Of a stretch of 64,000 nt of DNA, positions 54,203-62,548 are shown one piece after another. The number at the start of each line of letters is the position of its first letter. Position 1 is the first letter of the stretch. The notes below the pieces were generated by a model. It worked only from the letters and a program-made list of their open reading frames with translations. It was not told the origin of the DNA and made no database searches. The position numbers and the translations under genes were made by a program. This DNA comes from Victivallaceae bacterium (GTDB lineage: Bacteria > Verrucomicrobiota > Lentisphaeria > Victivallales > Victivallaceae), in assembly GCA_021647315.1 (NCBI GenBank), contig JAKIUY010000006.1, forward strand, positions 19,654 through 83,653, written 5' to 3'.

Positions 54203-54778
54203 TTATTTCTGTTTTTTAGACTTGATGGCGGTAATTGCTTTGCTAATACGTTCAGCCAGTTTATCGACCGCTTTACTCATGGCTGTTGCATAATTATCCG
54301 GTTCAACTTTAGCCATTGGAATGGTAAAAGTAACAGCATCGTTGAGCAATATACCTGTTTTACTCTTTATTCGGTAGGTAATGCCGAGGATGGTTGTTTT
54401 ACTGTCAACATCAGCAATAAATTCGAAAATAGTTCCAGTTACGGTGTATTCAGCTGCATTGATGCGTAATTTTTCTTCTGTGCTGCTGAAACTGCTCTGC
54501 AGAGCAGTCGTTATCATAGTAGCAGGAGTATTGAGCCAGCGGTTGTATTCATCAACGAGAACGCGGCACCGGTCGGTTTTGAATACCATTTTAGTTCCAT
54601 TTATTCCGACAGTGGACATATTGCCTATTTTTATTATGGTATCGGTGGGCAATGACTGAGCTGAAGTTTGCAAGCTATAATATTTAACCGGAGTGTAACT
54701 GGGGGACGACAGCAGGCATCCACCGGCATAAATTATGACCGCAATAAATAGTATAGATAAAATATTGTTTTTGTTCAT
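54203..54778 (-). CDS. PqiC/ABC-transport auxiliary lipoprotein-like
   Basis: 191 aa with a lipobox (YAGGC, 17-21). YYSLQTSAQSLP, TDRCRVLVDEYNRWLNTPATMITTALQSSF and the alternating strand pattern match the PqiC/ABC_trans_aux (PF03886) lipoproteins that assist MlaE/MCE-type lipid transporters. No permease, ATPase or MCE gene is near, so a partner must be elsewhere. AAGGAG precedes the ATG. The LysM gene is 23 bases upstream. Confidence 0.65.
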   Translation of the reverse strand: MNKNNILSILFIAVIIYAGGCLLSSPSYTPVKYYSLQTSAQSLPTDTIIKIGNMSTVGINGTKMVFKTDRCRVLVDEYNRWLNTPATMITTALQSSFSSTEEKLRINAAEYTVTGTIFEFIADVDSKTTILGITYRIKSKTGILLNDAVTFTIPMAKVEPDNYATAMSKAVDKLAERISKAITAIKSKKQK

Positions 54779-54801
54779 TATTATCTCCTTTAAATATTTG
54801 G

Positions 54802-55842
54802 CTATTGTTCTTTTAGTGACGGTATAATCAGCTGTTGTCCCGGTCTGAGATCTTTGGCAGTTTTCAATAATATTTTATTGGCGTTCATAATATGTCGGTA
54901 GTACTTTGAGTTTCCGTAGAATTTTCTTGAAATGCGGGATAGGGTATCGCCGGATTTGACTGTGTACAATTGCTCAGTGGTTGTGGTTATTGTAGTTTTC
55001 GTGGTTGTTACTGGCGGTGGCTTGAGCTTTACTTGCGTTATTTGTTCTGCTGGTATTTCAGTATCTGTAACCTCGTTTTCGCTGGGTTCTTTTGCGTTGG
55101 GGGCATCGTCCATTATATTTTTATCTGCTGTCTTATTTTTATCTTCATTTTCCACTTGTTCAGTAGACGTTTTATTCTGGTTGGCTGTTTCAATAAGTTT
55201 AAGGTTGACAATTCTCGCTTCATCAAGTTCATGGTTCACTTTTGCCAGTTGGGTTTTAAGGATGTTGAGATTGCGTTCTGAGTTTTCAAGTTTTATTTCC
55301 AAATCAATGGCTCGTGTTTTCAGCTTTTCAGATGCTGTTCTGACGGCTGCGATATCAATTTTAACTTTTCTTATATAGTCAATCAGTTGGCGTTGGCGAG
55401 CCACGCTTTTTTTCACATTGAGGTTGAGACTATCATTTTTGCGTTTCAGGAGCTGAACATCATTCGGGTCGTTATATTCACGCCGGGCTTTCAGATAATA
55501 TTTGCGCTGGACCGCATTACGCCATTTTTGCATGTCAGCGTGATCAGAGGCGTTTGGTGCATACTCAAGATAACGGTCATAATGGTAGATTGCCGGCAGG
55601 TATTGCAGTAGCCGGTCATCATAAATAGTGGCTAATGCTTTGTGAACTGCCGGTGATTCAGGGTAAACGTTAAGAAAACGTTTGTAATATTCTACGGCCG
55701 CCGGATAATCTTCATTCCGTTCGAGTTTTTCAGCTTTGACAAAGAGCGGGTGGCGCTTTGCGTCATGTTGCATATCACAGCCGCATAGCAGTACAACAGC
55801 GGTCAACATCAACAGATAAAATTTACCAGTATAAACCATCAT
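54802..55842 (-). CDS. LysM lipoprotein with TPR and coiled coil
   Basis: 346 aa from the ATG at 55842 (GGAA upstream; a GTG at 55857 is less likely). A signal peptide ends at LLCGC. TPR-like repeats follow (NEDYPAAVEYYKRFLNVYPESPAVHKALATIY), then a long coiled coil (about 140-230), a Thr/Pro-rich linker and a C-terminal LysM domain (LYTVKSGDTLSRISRKFYGNS...LRPGQQLIIP). It probably bridges membrane and peptidoglycan. It sits between the PqiC-like gene and the anti-sigma gene. Confidence 0.8.
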   Translation of the reverse strand: MMVYTGKFYLLMLTAVVLLCGCDMQHDAKRHPLFVKAEKLERNEDYPAAVEYYKRFLNVYPESPAVHKALATIYDDRLLQYLPAIYHYDRYLEYAPNASDHADMQKWRNAVQRKYYLKARREYNDPNDVQLLKRKNDSLNLNVKKSVARQRQLIDYIRKVKIDIAAVRTASEKLKTRAIDLEIKLENSERNLNILKTQLAKVNHELDEARIVNLKLIETANQNKTSTEQVENEDKNKTADKNIMDDAPNAKEPSENEVTDTEIPAEQITQVKLKPPPVTTTKTTITTTTEQLYTVKSGDTLSRISRKFYGNSKYYRHIMNANKILLKTAKDLRPGQQLIIPSLKEQ

Positions 55843-55950
55843 AAAAATTTCCACCACGGGATGTTTAAATTATTTCTATATATGGTTAATATAGTTTATC
55901 AGGCTTGTTTTTAAAGTGGAGCAATAGTTAATCCCTGCAAAAGTTATGGA

Positions 55951-56844
55951 TTATTTGCCGGGGGCGATAATATTAAAATTATATTTTACCTGCGTATCCG
56001 GCCTGCCGCGGAATTTATTCTGTTCCGGTTGCGGTGCTTGTGGAGATAGCAGATCCAGTCCGGCCTGTTTGCAGCTTCTGATCAATTTAACCAACTGCAT
56101 TTTTGTCAGTTTTACGGTACCGCTGAATTCGCCGTTTGCTTCCGTCATCGCAGCAGAGGTTACATTCAGGCGTTTCAGGATACTGTTGAGTGTATCAGCT
56201 GCTTGTTCAGGTTTTGCGGAAATCCAGACTTGGTCTACTGATGACGCGATGCTGGCAGGGGCGTTTTTACTGTCAGAGAGGTTTTCAACCTGGAAAACCG
56301 GTTCCCGGCTGCCACCATAATTAGCACCGACAATATTATGGAGAGGAATGCTGTTTTCGGTTATTATTCCCGGCATGATTCCCGGATATTCACCGTTGTA
56401 ATACGGTGTGGATCGATCATTTTCACGGGAAACTGCAGGGGTTGTTCTTACATGATAATCCTTGGGGACAGGATGTTGTACTGCCGCTGGGCGAAAAAAA
56501 TCGGCACTGTAAAAAATGGCAAATGAGACAATGGCAAAAGCAGCGGCAAATTTCAAAAATATTCCAGGAAAGGGATGTGGTGTGCTTACTGTTTTTTTCA
56601 ACTTTTTATGGACGCCGGCTTTAATATCAGCCACTAAGTTTTCAGGAGTATTGGCGGTCAAATGTTGTTTAAGGGTTATTTTCAACATGCGGAACTGTGA
56701 CAGTCTGTTCATACATGCCGGACAGTTATTAATATGTTCAGTTACTTCAGCCGGAAGCTCAATTGCACTGTCAAAAAATCCGCTCAGCTGTTCAAGTGCC
56801 GGGCAGTTCGGACTGTTTTCTACTGTTATATTATCTTTTTTCAT
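55951..56844 (-). CDS. Anti-sigma factor with zinc finger
   Basis: 297 aa. The N-terminus has a ZAS-type motif HINNCPACMNRL (H-x3-C-x2-C, about 37-48) after a helix, and a single membrane span (FLKFAAAFAIVSFAIFYSA). A periplasmic C-terminal domain follows. It would hold the ECF sigma at the membrane until a signal arrives. Its ATG lies 14 bases inside the sigma gene end, so the two are coupled. A longer upstream reading would just be sigma-gene sequence in another frame. Confidence 0.75.
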   Translation of the reverse strand: MKKDNITVENSPNCPALEQLSGFFDSAIELPAEVTEHINNCPACMNRLSQFRMLKITLKQHLTANTPENLVADIKAGVHKKLKKTVSTPHPFPGIFLKFAAAFAIVSFAIFYSADFFRPAAVQHPVPKDYHVRTTPAVSRENDRSTPYYNGEYPGIMPGIITENSIPLHNIVGANYGGSREPVFQVENLSDSKNAPASIASSVDQVWISAKPEQAADTLNSILKRLNVTSAAMTEANGEFSGTVKLTKMQLVKLIRSCKQAGLDLLSPQAPQPEQNKFRGRPDTQVKYNFNIIAPGK

Positions 56845-57442
56845 AATTTTTTGCCGCGTTAAATTTGTTCCGCATGATTTCACGTCCTCTGGCGATCCTT
56901 GATTTAACGGTGCCGACTTTACATTCCAGTGTTTGCGCGATTTTTTCATAAGAAAACTCGCTGACATGTCGCAACAGCATCGCCTGTTTTAACTTTTCCG
57001 GTAACCGGTTGAACTCTGACATGACCTCTTGTTCCAATTCAGCTCCTTCCAGCATAACGCCTGGTCCCATTGAATTGTCGGGAATCAACATCTCATGCTC
57101 ATCATCTGTATCATCATGACTACGTTTAGGCTGATAGAGACTGACATTCAGTTTCGCTCCGCGTCGCCGGTTCCAATGATATCTGTTTCTTGCCAGATTA
57201 GACACTATACGGTGAATCCAAGTTGAAAACTTTGCATCGCCGCGAAATTTGTCTAATGCTCTGAACGCTCTGACAAAAGCATCCTGCACGACTTCTTCGG
57301 CATCCTGCTGGTTTGACAGCATGCCGAAAGCTATCTGATAGAGCTTGGTGGAATAGCGCTCGATCAATATATCGAAGTCTTGATGATTGCCAGTTTTGAA
57401 ACTGGTAATTATTTCGTTGTCGCCTCTGTTATCCACGTCCAT
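56831..57442 (-). CDS. ECF-type sigma factor
   Basis: 203 aa from the ATG at 57442 (a TTG at 57469 would add 9 residues). Region 2 is DILIERYSTKLYQIAFGMLSNQQDAEEVVQDAFVRAFRALDKFRGDAKFSTWIHRIVSNLARNR, and region 4 is LPEKLKQAMLLRHVSEFSYEKIAQTLECKVGTVKSRIARGRE. It directs RNA polymerase to stress or envelope promoters and is paired with the anti-sigma gene. The LysM and PqiC-like genes downstream may belong to its regulon. Confidence 0.9.
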   Translation of the reverse strand: MDVDNRGDNEIITSFKTGNHQDFDILIERYSTKLYQIAFGMLSNQQDAEEVVQDAFVRAFRALDKFRGDAKFSTWIHRIVSNLARNRYHWNRRRGAKLNVSLYQPKRSHDDTDDEHEMLIPDNSMGPGVMLEGAELEQEVMSEFNRLPEKLKQAMLLRHVSEFSYEKIAQTLECKVGTVKSRIARGREIMRNKFNAAKNYEKR

Positions 57443-57520
57443 AAATATCTGTTCTTTGGTTATTGACAATTAATTGTTTATAAAGTTCCGTTAATCGATC
57501 ATAAAAAAGATTTTTGTCGG

Positions 57521-58627
57521 TTAACGGTAACGGTCAAGTATCTCTCTGATTATATCTTCTCTGGTTTCAATACTTTCAACCAGTTTAAACTGAACTCTGG
57601 CACGATGCAGGTTATGGCCGTCATAGCGGGTTTTGAAATAGACATTGCCGGCCAGATAATCGGTGAAAAAGCGTAGACCAAGTTCAAAAGTGATCAGTCG
57701 GATTGAATCATACAGATAATATTTATCTGATTCGGTTAGAAACTGGCGCCCGAAACCCATATAGCCTTTGGTAATTGCCTGGCAGAGGTTGGTGTCGAAA
57801 ATAACTTTTGAAATGTTCTTGGTTTCTTCTCCTGCCGGATTGCAGCAGGAGCGCATACAGTCGCCGAAATCATAATGCACCAACCCCGGTTTGACAGTAT
57901 CAAGATCTACGATACATGTGCCTTTGCCGGTGTCATCATCAATCATGATATTGGATATTTTCGGATCACCGTGAATCGGTCTGAGTTTAAGTTCACCGTG
58001 CCGTTTCGCTGTTTCAAGTACCATAGCAAACTGGCGGCGCTGCTCGATAAAACGGCGGCAGTTGTCGGCGTCTTTTGAGAATTTCAATAATTTTCCGGCC
58101 GGTTTCTGTTGGCATACTTTATCATATTCATCCAGGTAGACCGGTGTTTCATGGAAACCGGGCAGGGGATCCTTCAGCAGATCGCTTGGTAGGTCATTGA
58201 CTGTTTCGTGAAATTTACCGAGTACGGTTCCGACTTCAAATGCATGTTCAATATTCCGTACTTTTTCATACGAATGTGCCGAGGCGATCAATGAAATAGC
58301 TCGCCAGTAATTACCATCTTCATCAATAATAAAATCATCACCGTGTCTGGTTTTTATCAGTTTCGGCAGCTGCCAGATACGGTCAGCGAGATCAACCCCT
58401 GCTTCCAGTTTTGCATGACCATGTTCGGTTAGCAGTTTCATGTTATGAATAATATTCATCGGTTCTGCAAAAACTGTGCTGCTGATGCGTTGAAGAATAA
58501 ATTTTTCTTCAGAAAATGTCGTTCTGAATACCACAATGTAAGTGTCATTAACGTTACCGTCGCCATGTTCCTTTACAGAAACCAGACGTCCGGCAACATC
58601 AAACTGTTCCGCTACAAAATACTTCAT
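57521..58627 (-). CDS. APH-family sugar kinase (NahK-like)
   Basis: 368 aa. PIHGDPKISNIMIDDDTG (about 235-252) with CIVDLDTVKPGLVHYDFGDCMRS carries the HGD catalytic and DxD metal residues of the aminoglycoside phosphotransferase fold. The HGDPKxxN and DLDTVKPG wording is that of N-acetylhexosamine 1-kinases and similar anomeric sugar kinases. It probably phosphorylates an N-acetylhexosamine released by the GH20-like enzyme, though they are not adjacent. The ATG at 58627 restores a normal N-terminus; a longer reading is unsupported. Confidence 0.75.
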   Translation of the reverse strand: MKYFVAEQFDVAGRLVSVKEHGDGNVNDTYIVVFRTTFSEEKFILQRISSTVFAEPMNIIHNMKLLTEHGHAKLEAGVDLADRIWQLPKLIKTRHGDDFIIDEDGNYWRAISLIASAHSYEKVRNIEHAFEVGTVLGKFHETVNDLPSDLLKDPLPGFHETPVYLDEYDKVCQQKPAGKLLKFSKDADNCRRFIEQRRQFAMVLETAKRHGELKLRPIHGDPKISNIMIDDDTGKGTCIVDLDTVKPGLVHYDFGDCMRSCCNPAGEETKNISKVIFDTNLCQAITKGYMGFGRQFLTESDKYYLYDSIRLITFELGLRFFTDYLAGNVYFKTRYDGHNLHRARVQFKLVESIETREDIIREILDRYR

Positions 58628-58949
58628 AAATATCTCTAATATACCCGTTCGGGGAAGGTTTAATTTATTTTTCGCATATAAAGCCATGCATGAGGCATGA
58701 TGCAATCTCCCTATTATACAACTTTTTCTGCTTAAATCAATAAAAATTCATTAAATTTATACGGTGTAGCATCAGATTTTCTGGTTGGTTGGAGGTATTT
58801 GTTTCGTTTTTTTTGTATATAAGATTGTAAGGGTGGATTTAGAACTGTAAATTTAGCAGATAAATTATTTATGCTCAAAACAGGGGAATTTAGTTAAGGA
58901 CTCACAAAAAATAACTTGGATTTTTGAGTGAATCCTAAGGTGACAAGAG
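58628..58949. other. Divergent promoter region
   Basis: This 322-base gap is AT-rich and contains the leader-like repeat 58811-58893. No palindrome or gene stands out. Confidence 0.5.
58811..58893 (+). repeat. Leader-like repeat shared with 23962-24048
   Basis: AGATTG, GTGGATTT, GAACTGTA, TTATTTATGCTCAAAACAGG and TTTAG occur in the same order and spacing as at 23962-24048, 57 bases before the ATG at 58950. Confidence 0.5.
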
Positions 58950-60533
58950 ATGATAATTGATTTTCATATTCATAATAGCCAACCAGATGTAGAAAATATC
59001 TCCCGGGCATTGGCGCGGGCGGATATTCTCGGGATTAAACTGATGGGTAATCTAGGTGATGTTCTGGCCAATGGGCTGTTCCCGGTTGCCGCAGAGGTAA
59101 AAGCTATTAATGACCGTTCATTGGCACTTGATGAAAAATATGCGGAACGGATGTTTAGTTTCTGTTTCCTGAACCCGGCCAACGCAACTGAGTTCTCATT
59201 GGCTGAAATTGAGCGATGCCTGGTCGGTGACGGCAGCAATTTTGTCGGTATCAAGCTGGAAGCCGGTTTGAACTGCCGTGATAAAAAACTTGATCCCATT
59301 ATGGTCAGAGCTGAAGAATTAGGTGCCATAGTTGTTCAACATGCCTGGTACAAAGCAAGTGGTAAACTCCCAGAAGAATCAGATCCGGCGGATATTGCCG
59401 ATCTGGCACGGCGTTTCCCACAGGTGAAGATTGTCTGCCCTCATTTGGCCGGTATCGGCAAACGCGGTATTCTTGAACTTGCGCCATATCAAAATGTATT
59501 TGTCGATACTTCAGGGGGGCAACCGGTGGCGGGACTGGTGGAGTATGCGGTAGCCAAACTTGGTGCTGAACGTATCCTGTTCGGCTCCGATCTTTATGGT
59601 GCTTATGGCCGTGACCCCGCATGCCAGTTGGGTAGAATTCTCGGTGCGAATATTTCTGAACAGGCAAAACGGCTTATTGCCGGATTGAATGTGAAAAGGA
59701 TATTGAAGAGGCAATTTCAAAAGTCTCCAAAACAGCAAAAATCATGCTCGCGTTGGACTTTTGAAATCACCTCTGAAGTTATGATTATAGATTTTAATGC
59801 AGCACTTGGCAACTGGCCGTTTCAGGAGTTTGCAATTGATAATCCTGAATATTTGGCTGAACACTTGGCGAATGAAGGTATTGAACTTGCTTATGTGCGT
59901 TCGTGCCAGGCTGCAATGTTGCCTGAACCTGAAGCGGATAATCGTTGGCTTGAACAGCAACTGCAACCTTACGAGCAGTTAATTGCAGTGCCGACCATTA
60001 ACCCACGACTGACTGGGTGGCAGGATATGGTGAATTTTTCAAATATCACGGCGGTTAATCTTTATCCTAACTATCATTCGTATGAATTGGATTCTGCTTC
60101 TATGCAGGCATTGGCAACCAAGTGTATCGCAACGGACACGATGCTGTTTATTACCATGCGCATGGAGGATGTCCGTGGTTCATATCAGCACTGCATTGTG
60201 CCGGATGTCTCGGCTGCGGGCATAAACAGACTGGCGCTCGATTTTCCTGAATTGAAAATTGTCTGTTTAAACAGTGCTTTCAGTGAAGCGGCAATATTGA
60301 CGGCTGATGCCACTAATATTTATCTGGATATTGCCTATTGTGAATGTGGAGATACGCTCTGTAATTTAACTGCAACAATTCCTGAGGCTCAAATTGTTTT
60401 CGGTTCTCATACCCCGTTTTTCTATACTCATTCTGCAATAATGAAAGTTAAATATGCCACGATTACCGATGCCACGCGGGATGCAATATGTGCCCTGAAT
60501 GCCCAGCAGTTATACGCAAGTGCATTCTTATAG
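58950..60533 (+). CDS. Fused double amidohydrolase joined by a MITE-like insert
   Basis: 527 aa. Residues 1 to about 252 are a complete amidohydrolase-2 type TIM barrel (IIDFHIHNS, AIVVQHAWYKASG, KIVCPHLAGIGK, ILFGSDLYG). Residues 253-275 (QFQKSPKQQKSCSRWTF) are encoded by MITE-like copy A3. From Met278 a second amidohydrolase-like unit begins (IIDFNAALGNWPFQE) but lacks the HxH motif. Two adjacent genes were probably merged when A3 removed the first stop. AAGG before the ATG supports the start. The last residues come from a family-B repeat. Confidence 0.7.
   Translation: MIIDFHIHNSQPDVENISRALARADILGIKLMGNLGDVLANGLFPVAAEVKAINDRSLALDEKYAERMFSFCFLNPANATEFSLAEIERCLVGDGSNFVGIKLEAGLNCRDKKLDPIMVRAEELGAIVVQHAWYKASGKLPEESDPADIADLARRFPQVKIVCPHLAGIGKRGILELAPYQNVFVDTSGGQPVAGLVEYAVAKLGAERILFGSDLYGAYGRDPACQLGRILGANISEQAKRLIAGLNVKRILKRQFQKSPKQQKSCSRWTFEITSEVMIIDFNAALGNWPFQEFAIDNPEYLAEHLANEGIELAYVRSCQAAMLPEPEADNRWLEQQLQPYEQLIAVPTINPRLTGWQDMVNFSNITAVNLYPNYHSYELDSASMQALATKCIATDTMLFITMRMEDVRGSYQHCIVPDVSAAGINRLALDFPELKIVCLNSAFSEAAILTADATNIYLDIAYCECGDTLCNLTATIPEAQIVFGSHTPFFYTHSAIMKVKYATITDATRDAICALNAQQLYASAFL
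59708..59773. mobile_element. MITE-like element A, short copy 3 inside a gene
   Basis: 66 bases with intact ends GAGGCAATTTCAAAAGTC and GACTTTTGAAATCACCTC and a much shortened core (CAGCAAAAATCATGCTCGCG). The length is a multiple of three and the frame has no stop, so the reading frame of the amidohydrolase gene passes through. Confidence 0.85.
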
Positions 60534-60603
60534 CTAGTTTTGGGTGCCTGTTTAAATTCAACTGCGCAGCTCTTTAATAGCTTTTAGATCGCAAAACGGT
60601 ATT
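60510..60603 (+). repeat. Dispersed repeat family B, copy overlapping a stop codon
   Basis: TTATACGCAAGTGCATTCTT then ATAGCTAGTTTT, AACTGCGCAGCTCTTTAATAG and TTTTAGATCGC match 7657-7750. The last seven codons and the TAG of the amidohydrolase gene are repeat sequence. Confidence 0.85.
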
Positions 60604-60641
60604 AATATAAATAACGGTTGACTTTGAAGTCAAACGCCTGT

Positions 60642-61889
60642 CTAAAAATCGGCGACTTGCAGCTTTTCTATTTTTTCGATATATTTGCCTGCTTCATCCA
60701 GGCGGTTATCTTCCAGCAGGCAGAGATAACGGCTGACCAGTTCATGATGTGATTCACAGGTGAATATATTACGCAGCGGCATGATGCTTTTAAGCTGATC
60801 GTAGTTTGTTGCGTCAATCGGCCAGTTGGCTGAAACTTTTCTGATGCTAGTGAGTGCATTTGCTCCTCTGCTGGCGCACCAGGCATCGAAATAACGTTCA
60901 ATTTCAAGGTCGTCTGCGAGAATGGCGGATATTTCAGCGAGGTATTCGTAGAATTTATCTTTTTTGTCGCCAGTCAATGGTTCGATTTTTTCCGGATCGG
61001 GGCTGAACATAAAAGGCATAATCTCAAGTGCCATCGCACCGGATTTGTCAAAACTTATTTTGGGGATATAGCCAGTCCACCAGAACTCTTTTGGATCGAA
61101 CTGTTTCCATTCCCAGATTGACGGGAAGTAAAAATTTCCTGGACTGTAAATAATCGGTGTCCCTTCCCAGATTTCAATACCCTGCGGACAGTGGGTGTGA
61201 ATATTCATCACCGCACTGGCACCGGCCTCGGCAAAAGCGCGACAAGTCTGAACCATTTTTGGGCGTGGTACCGGATTGGTTTCAGTACCACCGTGGAGAA
61301 TGACCAAGACGATATCAACACTTTTTTTCAGTCTTCTGATTGAGGTAATATTAACCAACGGATCCAGAGCGGCAGAACCGGCATGACTGTGTCCGGCGCG
61401 CCCGAACTCATGTTCACCTATATTAATAATACTAATAGTAAAGCCGTTTTTTTCAATGATCAACGGTTTGGCTGCCTCTACGGCATTTTTCCCGGCACCG
61501 ACAGTTTTGGTCCCGTTCTGCTCTAAAATTTCAATAGTTTCAATGATTGGAGCAGGTCCGTAATCACCGGTATGATTATTGGCCAGCAACGCCACTGCAA
61601 AATCTCCGGCTTTGACAAATTCAACGCATTCCGGGGGACATTTAAGATTAGGGCCGGATTTGGGGATCGGGGTTTCATCATTGGTCAATGGTGCCTCAAA
61701 CTGAATAATGCGCAGATCGGCACTATCGAGAAAAGGTTGGATACCTTTTAAAATATCGGCTGACTTGCCAGCAAGGATTGGTTCGAGTGCAGCTCCGAAT
61801 GGACAACAGTCGCCAGTTATCGCAATCGAAATTGACTCGACGGTAGATGATGGTTTAAGCTGTTCAAAGCCGTCTGTAAATTTTAACAT
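60642..61889 (-). CDS. CapA-family metallophosphatase-like protein
   Basis: 415 aa of the CapA/PgsA (PGA_cap) family, a calcineurin-like fold. SISIAITGDCCPFGAALEP near the start, LLANNHTGDYGPAPIIETIEIL, VVILHGGTETNP and IHTHCPQGIEIWEGTPIIYSPGNFYFP mark the conserved blocks with metal His/Asp residues. No signal peptide is seen. The family is linked to poly-gamma-glutamate capsule synthesis, but stand-alone relatives like this one have no known role. GGAG precedes the ATG. Confidence 0.8.
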   Translation of the reverse strand: MLKFTDGFEQLKPSSTVESISIAITGDCCPFGAALEPILAGKSADILKGIQPFLDSADLRIIQFEAPLTNDETPIPKSGPNLKCPPECVEFVKAGDFAVALLANNHTGDYGPAPIIETIEILEQNGTKTVGAGKNAVEAAKPLIIEKNGFTISIINIGEHEFGRAGHSHAGSAALDPLVNITSIRRLKKSVDIVLVILHGGTETNPVPRPKMVQTCRAFAEAGASAVMNIHTHCPQGIEIWEGTPIIYSPGNFYFPSIWEWKQFDPKEFWWTGYIPKISFDKSGAMALEIMPFMFSPDPEKIEPLTGDKKDKFYEYLAEISAILADDLEIERYFDAWCASRGANALTSIRKVSANWPIDATNYDQLKSIMPLRNIFTCESHHELVSRYLCLLEDNRLDEAGKYIEKIEKLQVADF

Positions 61890-62128
61890 TTTAAGTTACT
61901 CCAGTTTTGTTATTTTTGAGTCCATGCTTGCTATTTGCGTTGGGACAACGTGAATGTCCACGAAAAGGGTACGCGATTAGAGCGCATAGAGTTCTGCCAC
62001 CTTAGCGGCAGTTTCCCCCCCATCCGAAGCTGTTGTATGCAGATGGGTATTGCCCTTGAACCATTGGTTTTCAGTATTATATCTGAATGTTTTATTCGCT
62101 ATCATTATACTTTCCTTATGTTTTGTCC

Positions 62129-62163
62129 TAATCAGGTGGCACCTGAAGGCAGATTCCGCTTTG
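62129..62163 (-). repeat. Dispersed repeat family C, inverted fragment
   Basis: TAATCAGGTGGCACCTGAAG plus GCAGATTCCGC is the inverse of the right half of the copies at 1148 and 45382. Confidence 0.75.
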
Positions 62164-62419
62164 CGGTTGACAAATATAATATTCTTACTGCGTCCTTTCG
62201 CAGGCTCAAGTGTCCCAAAAATGACAGAATATTATGACTAACAGTCTAAAGTGATTCTTTTTTTTGATTTAGATACAACATTAGCAAACAATACATCATT
62301 TTTTAGAGCGTGCAATGCTAGAAAGATATTAAAGCCTAGGAAATTAAGTCTAATTGAATTATAAAAAAAATCATTTTTTTTGTTTTTTATGTTTGCTTTT
62401 TTCACGGGTTGCTGTTATA

Positions 62420-62435
62420 ATGTTATTGATAACAT
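62420..62435. promoter_or_regulatory. LacI operator O1
   Basis: ATGTTATTGATAACAT: perfect 7-base arms around TG. An identical site is at 62465-62480. Confidence 0.8.
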
Positions 62436-62442
62436 GAACCCG

Positions 62443-62471
62443 TTGACAAATTTACTAGTTTTTAATGTTAT
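62443..62471 (+). promoter_or_regulatory. Promoter of the LacI gene
   Basis: TTGACA at 62443-62448, 17 bases, TGTTAT at 62466-62471. The -10 box lies within operator O2, so binding of the repressor would block it. Confidence 0.6.
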
Positions 62472-62480
62472 TGATAACAT
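62465..62480. promoter_or_regulatory. LacI operator O2
   Basis: A second exact ATGTTATTGATAACAT, 45 bases from O1, covering the -10 region. Confidence 0.8.
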
Positions 62481-62521
62481 CAAGTAAGGATTTCTAAAAT
62501 ATCTTTTTTAAAAGCCGTGAA

Positions 62522-62537
62522 ATATTATCAATAACAC
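62522..62537. promoter_or_regulatory. LacI operator O3 (weaker)
   Basis: ATATTATCAATAACAC, the inverse-orientation, slightly degenerate form of O1/O2, ending at the ribosome binding site (AAGGAG). Confidence 0.6.
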
Positions 62538-62548
62538 AAGGAGCATAG

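Larger units (their letters stand above)
61890..62548. other. Long gap with repeat C fragment and LacI operators
   Basis: This 659-base region has a family-C fragment (62129-62163), a weak AATATTC/GAATATT inverted pair near 62180-62236, and the LacI operators and promoter at its right end. No gene is visible in 61890-62400. Confidence 0.55.

Noticed and set aside
56845..56967. Longer anti-sigma protein starting at 56967
   Set aside because: The extra 41 residues are the sigma gene read in another frame; the ATG at 56844 gives a proper ZAS domain.
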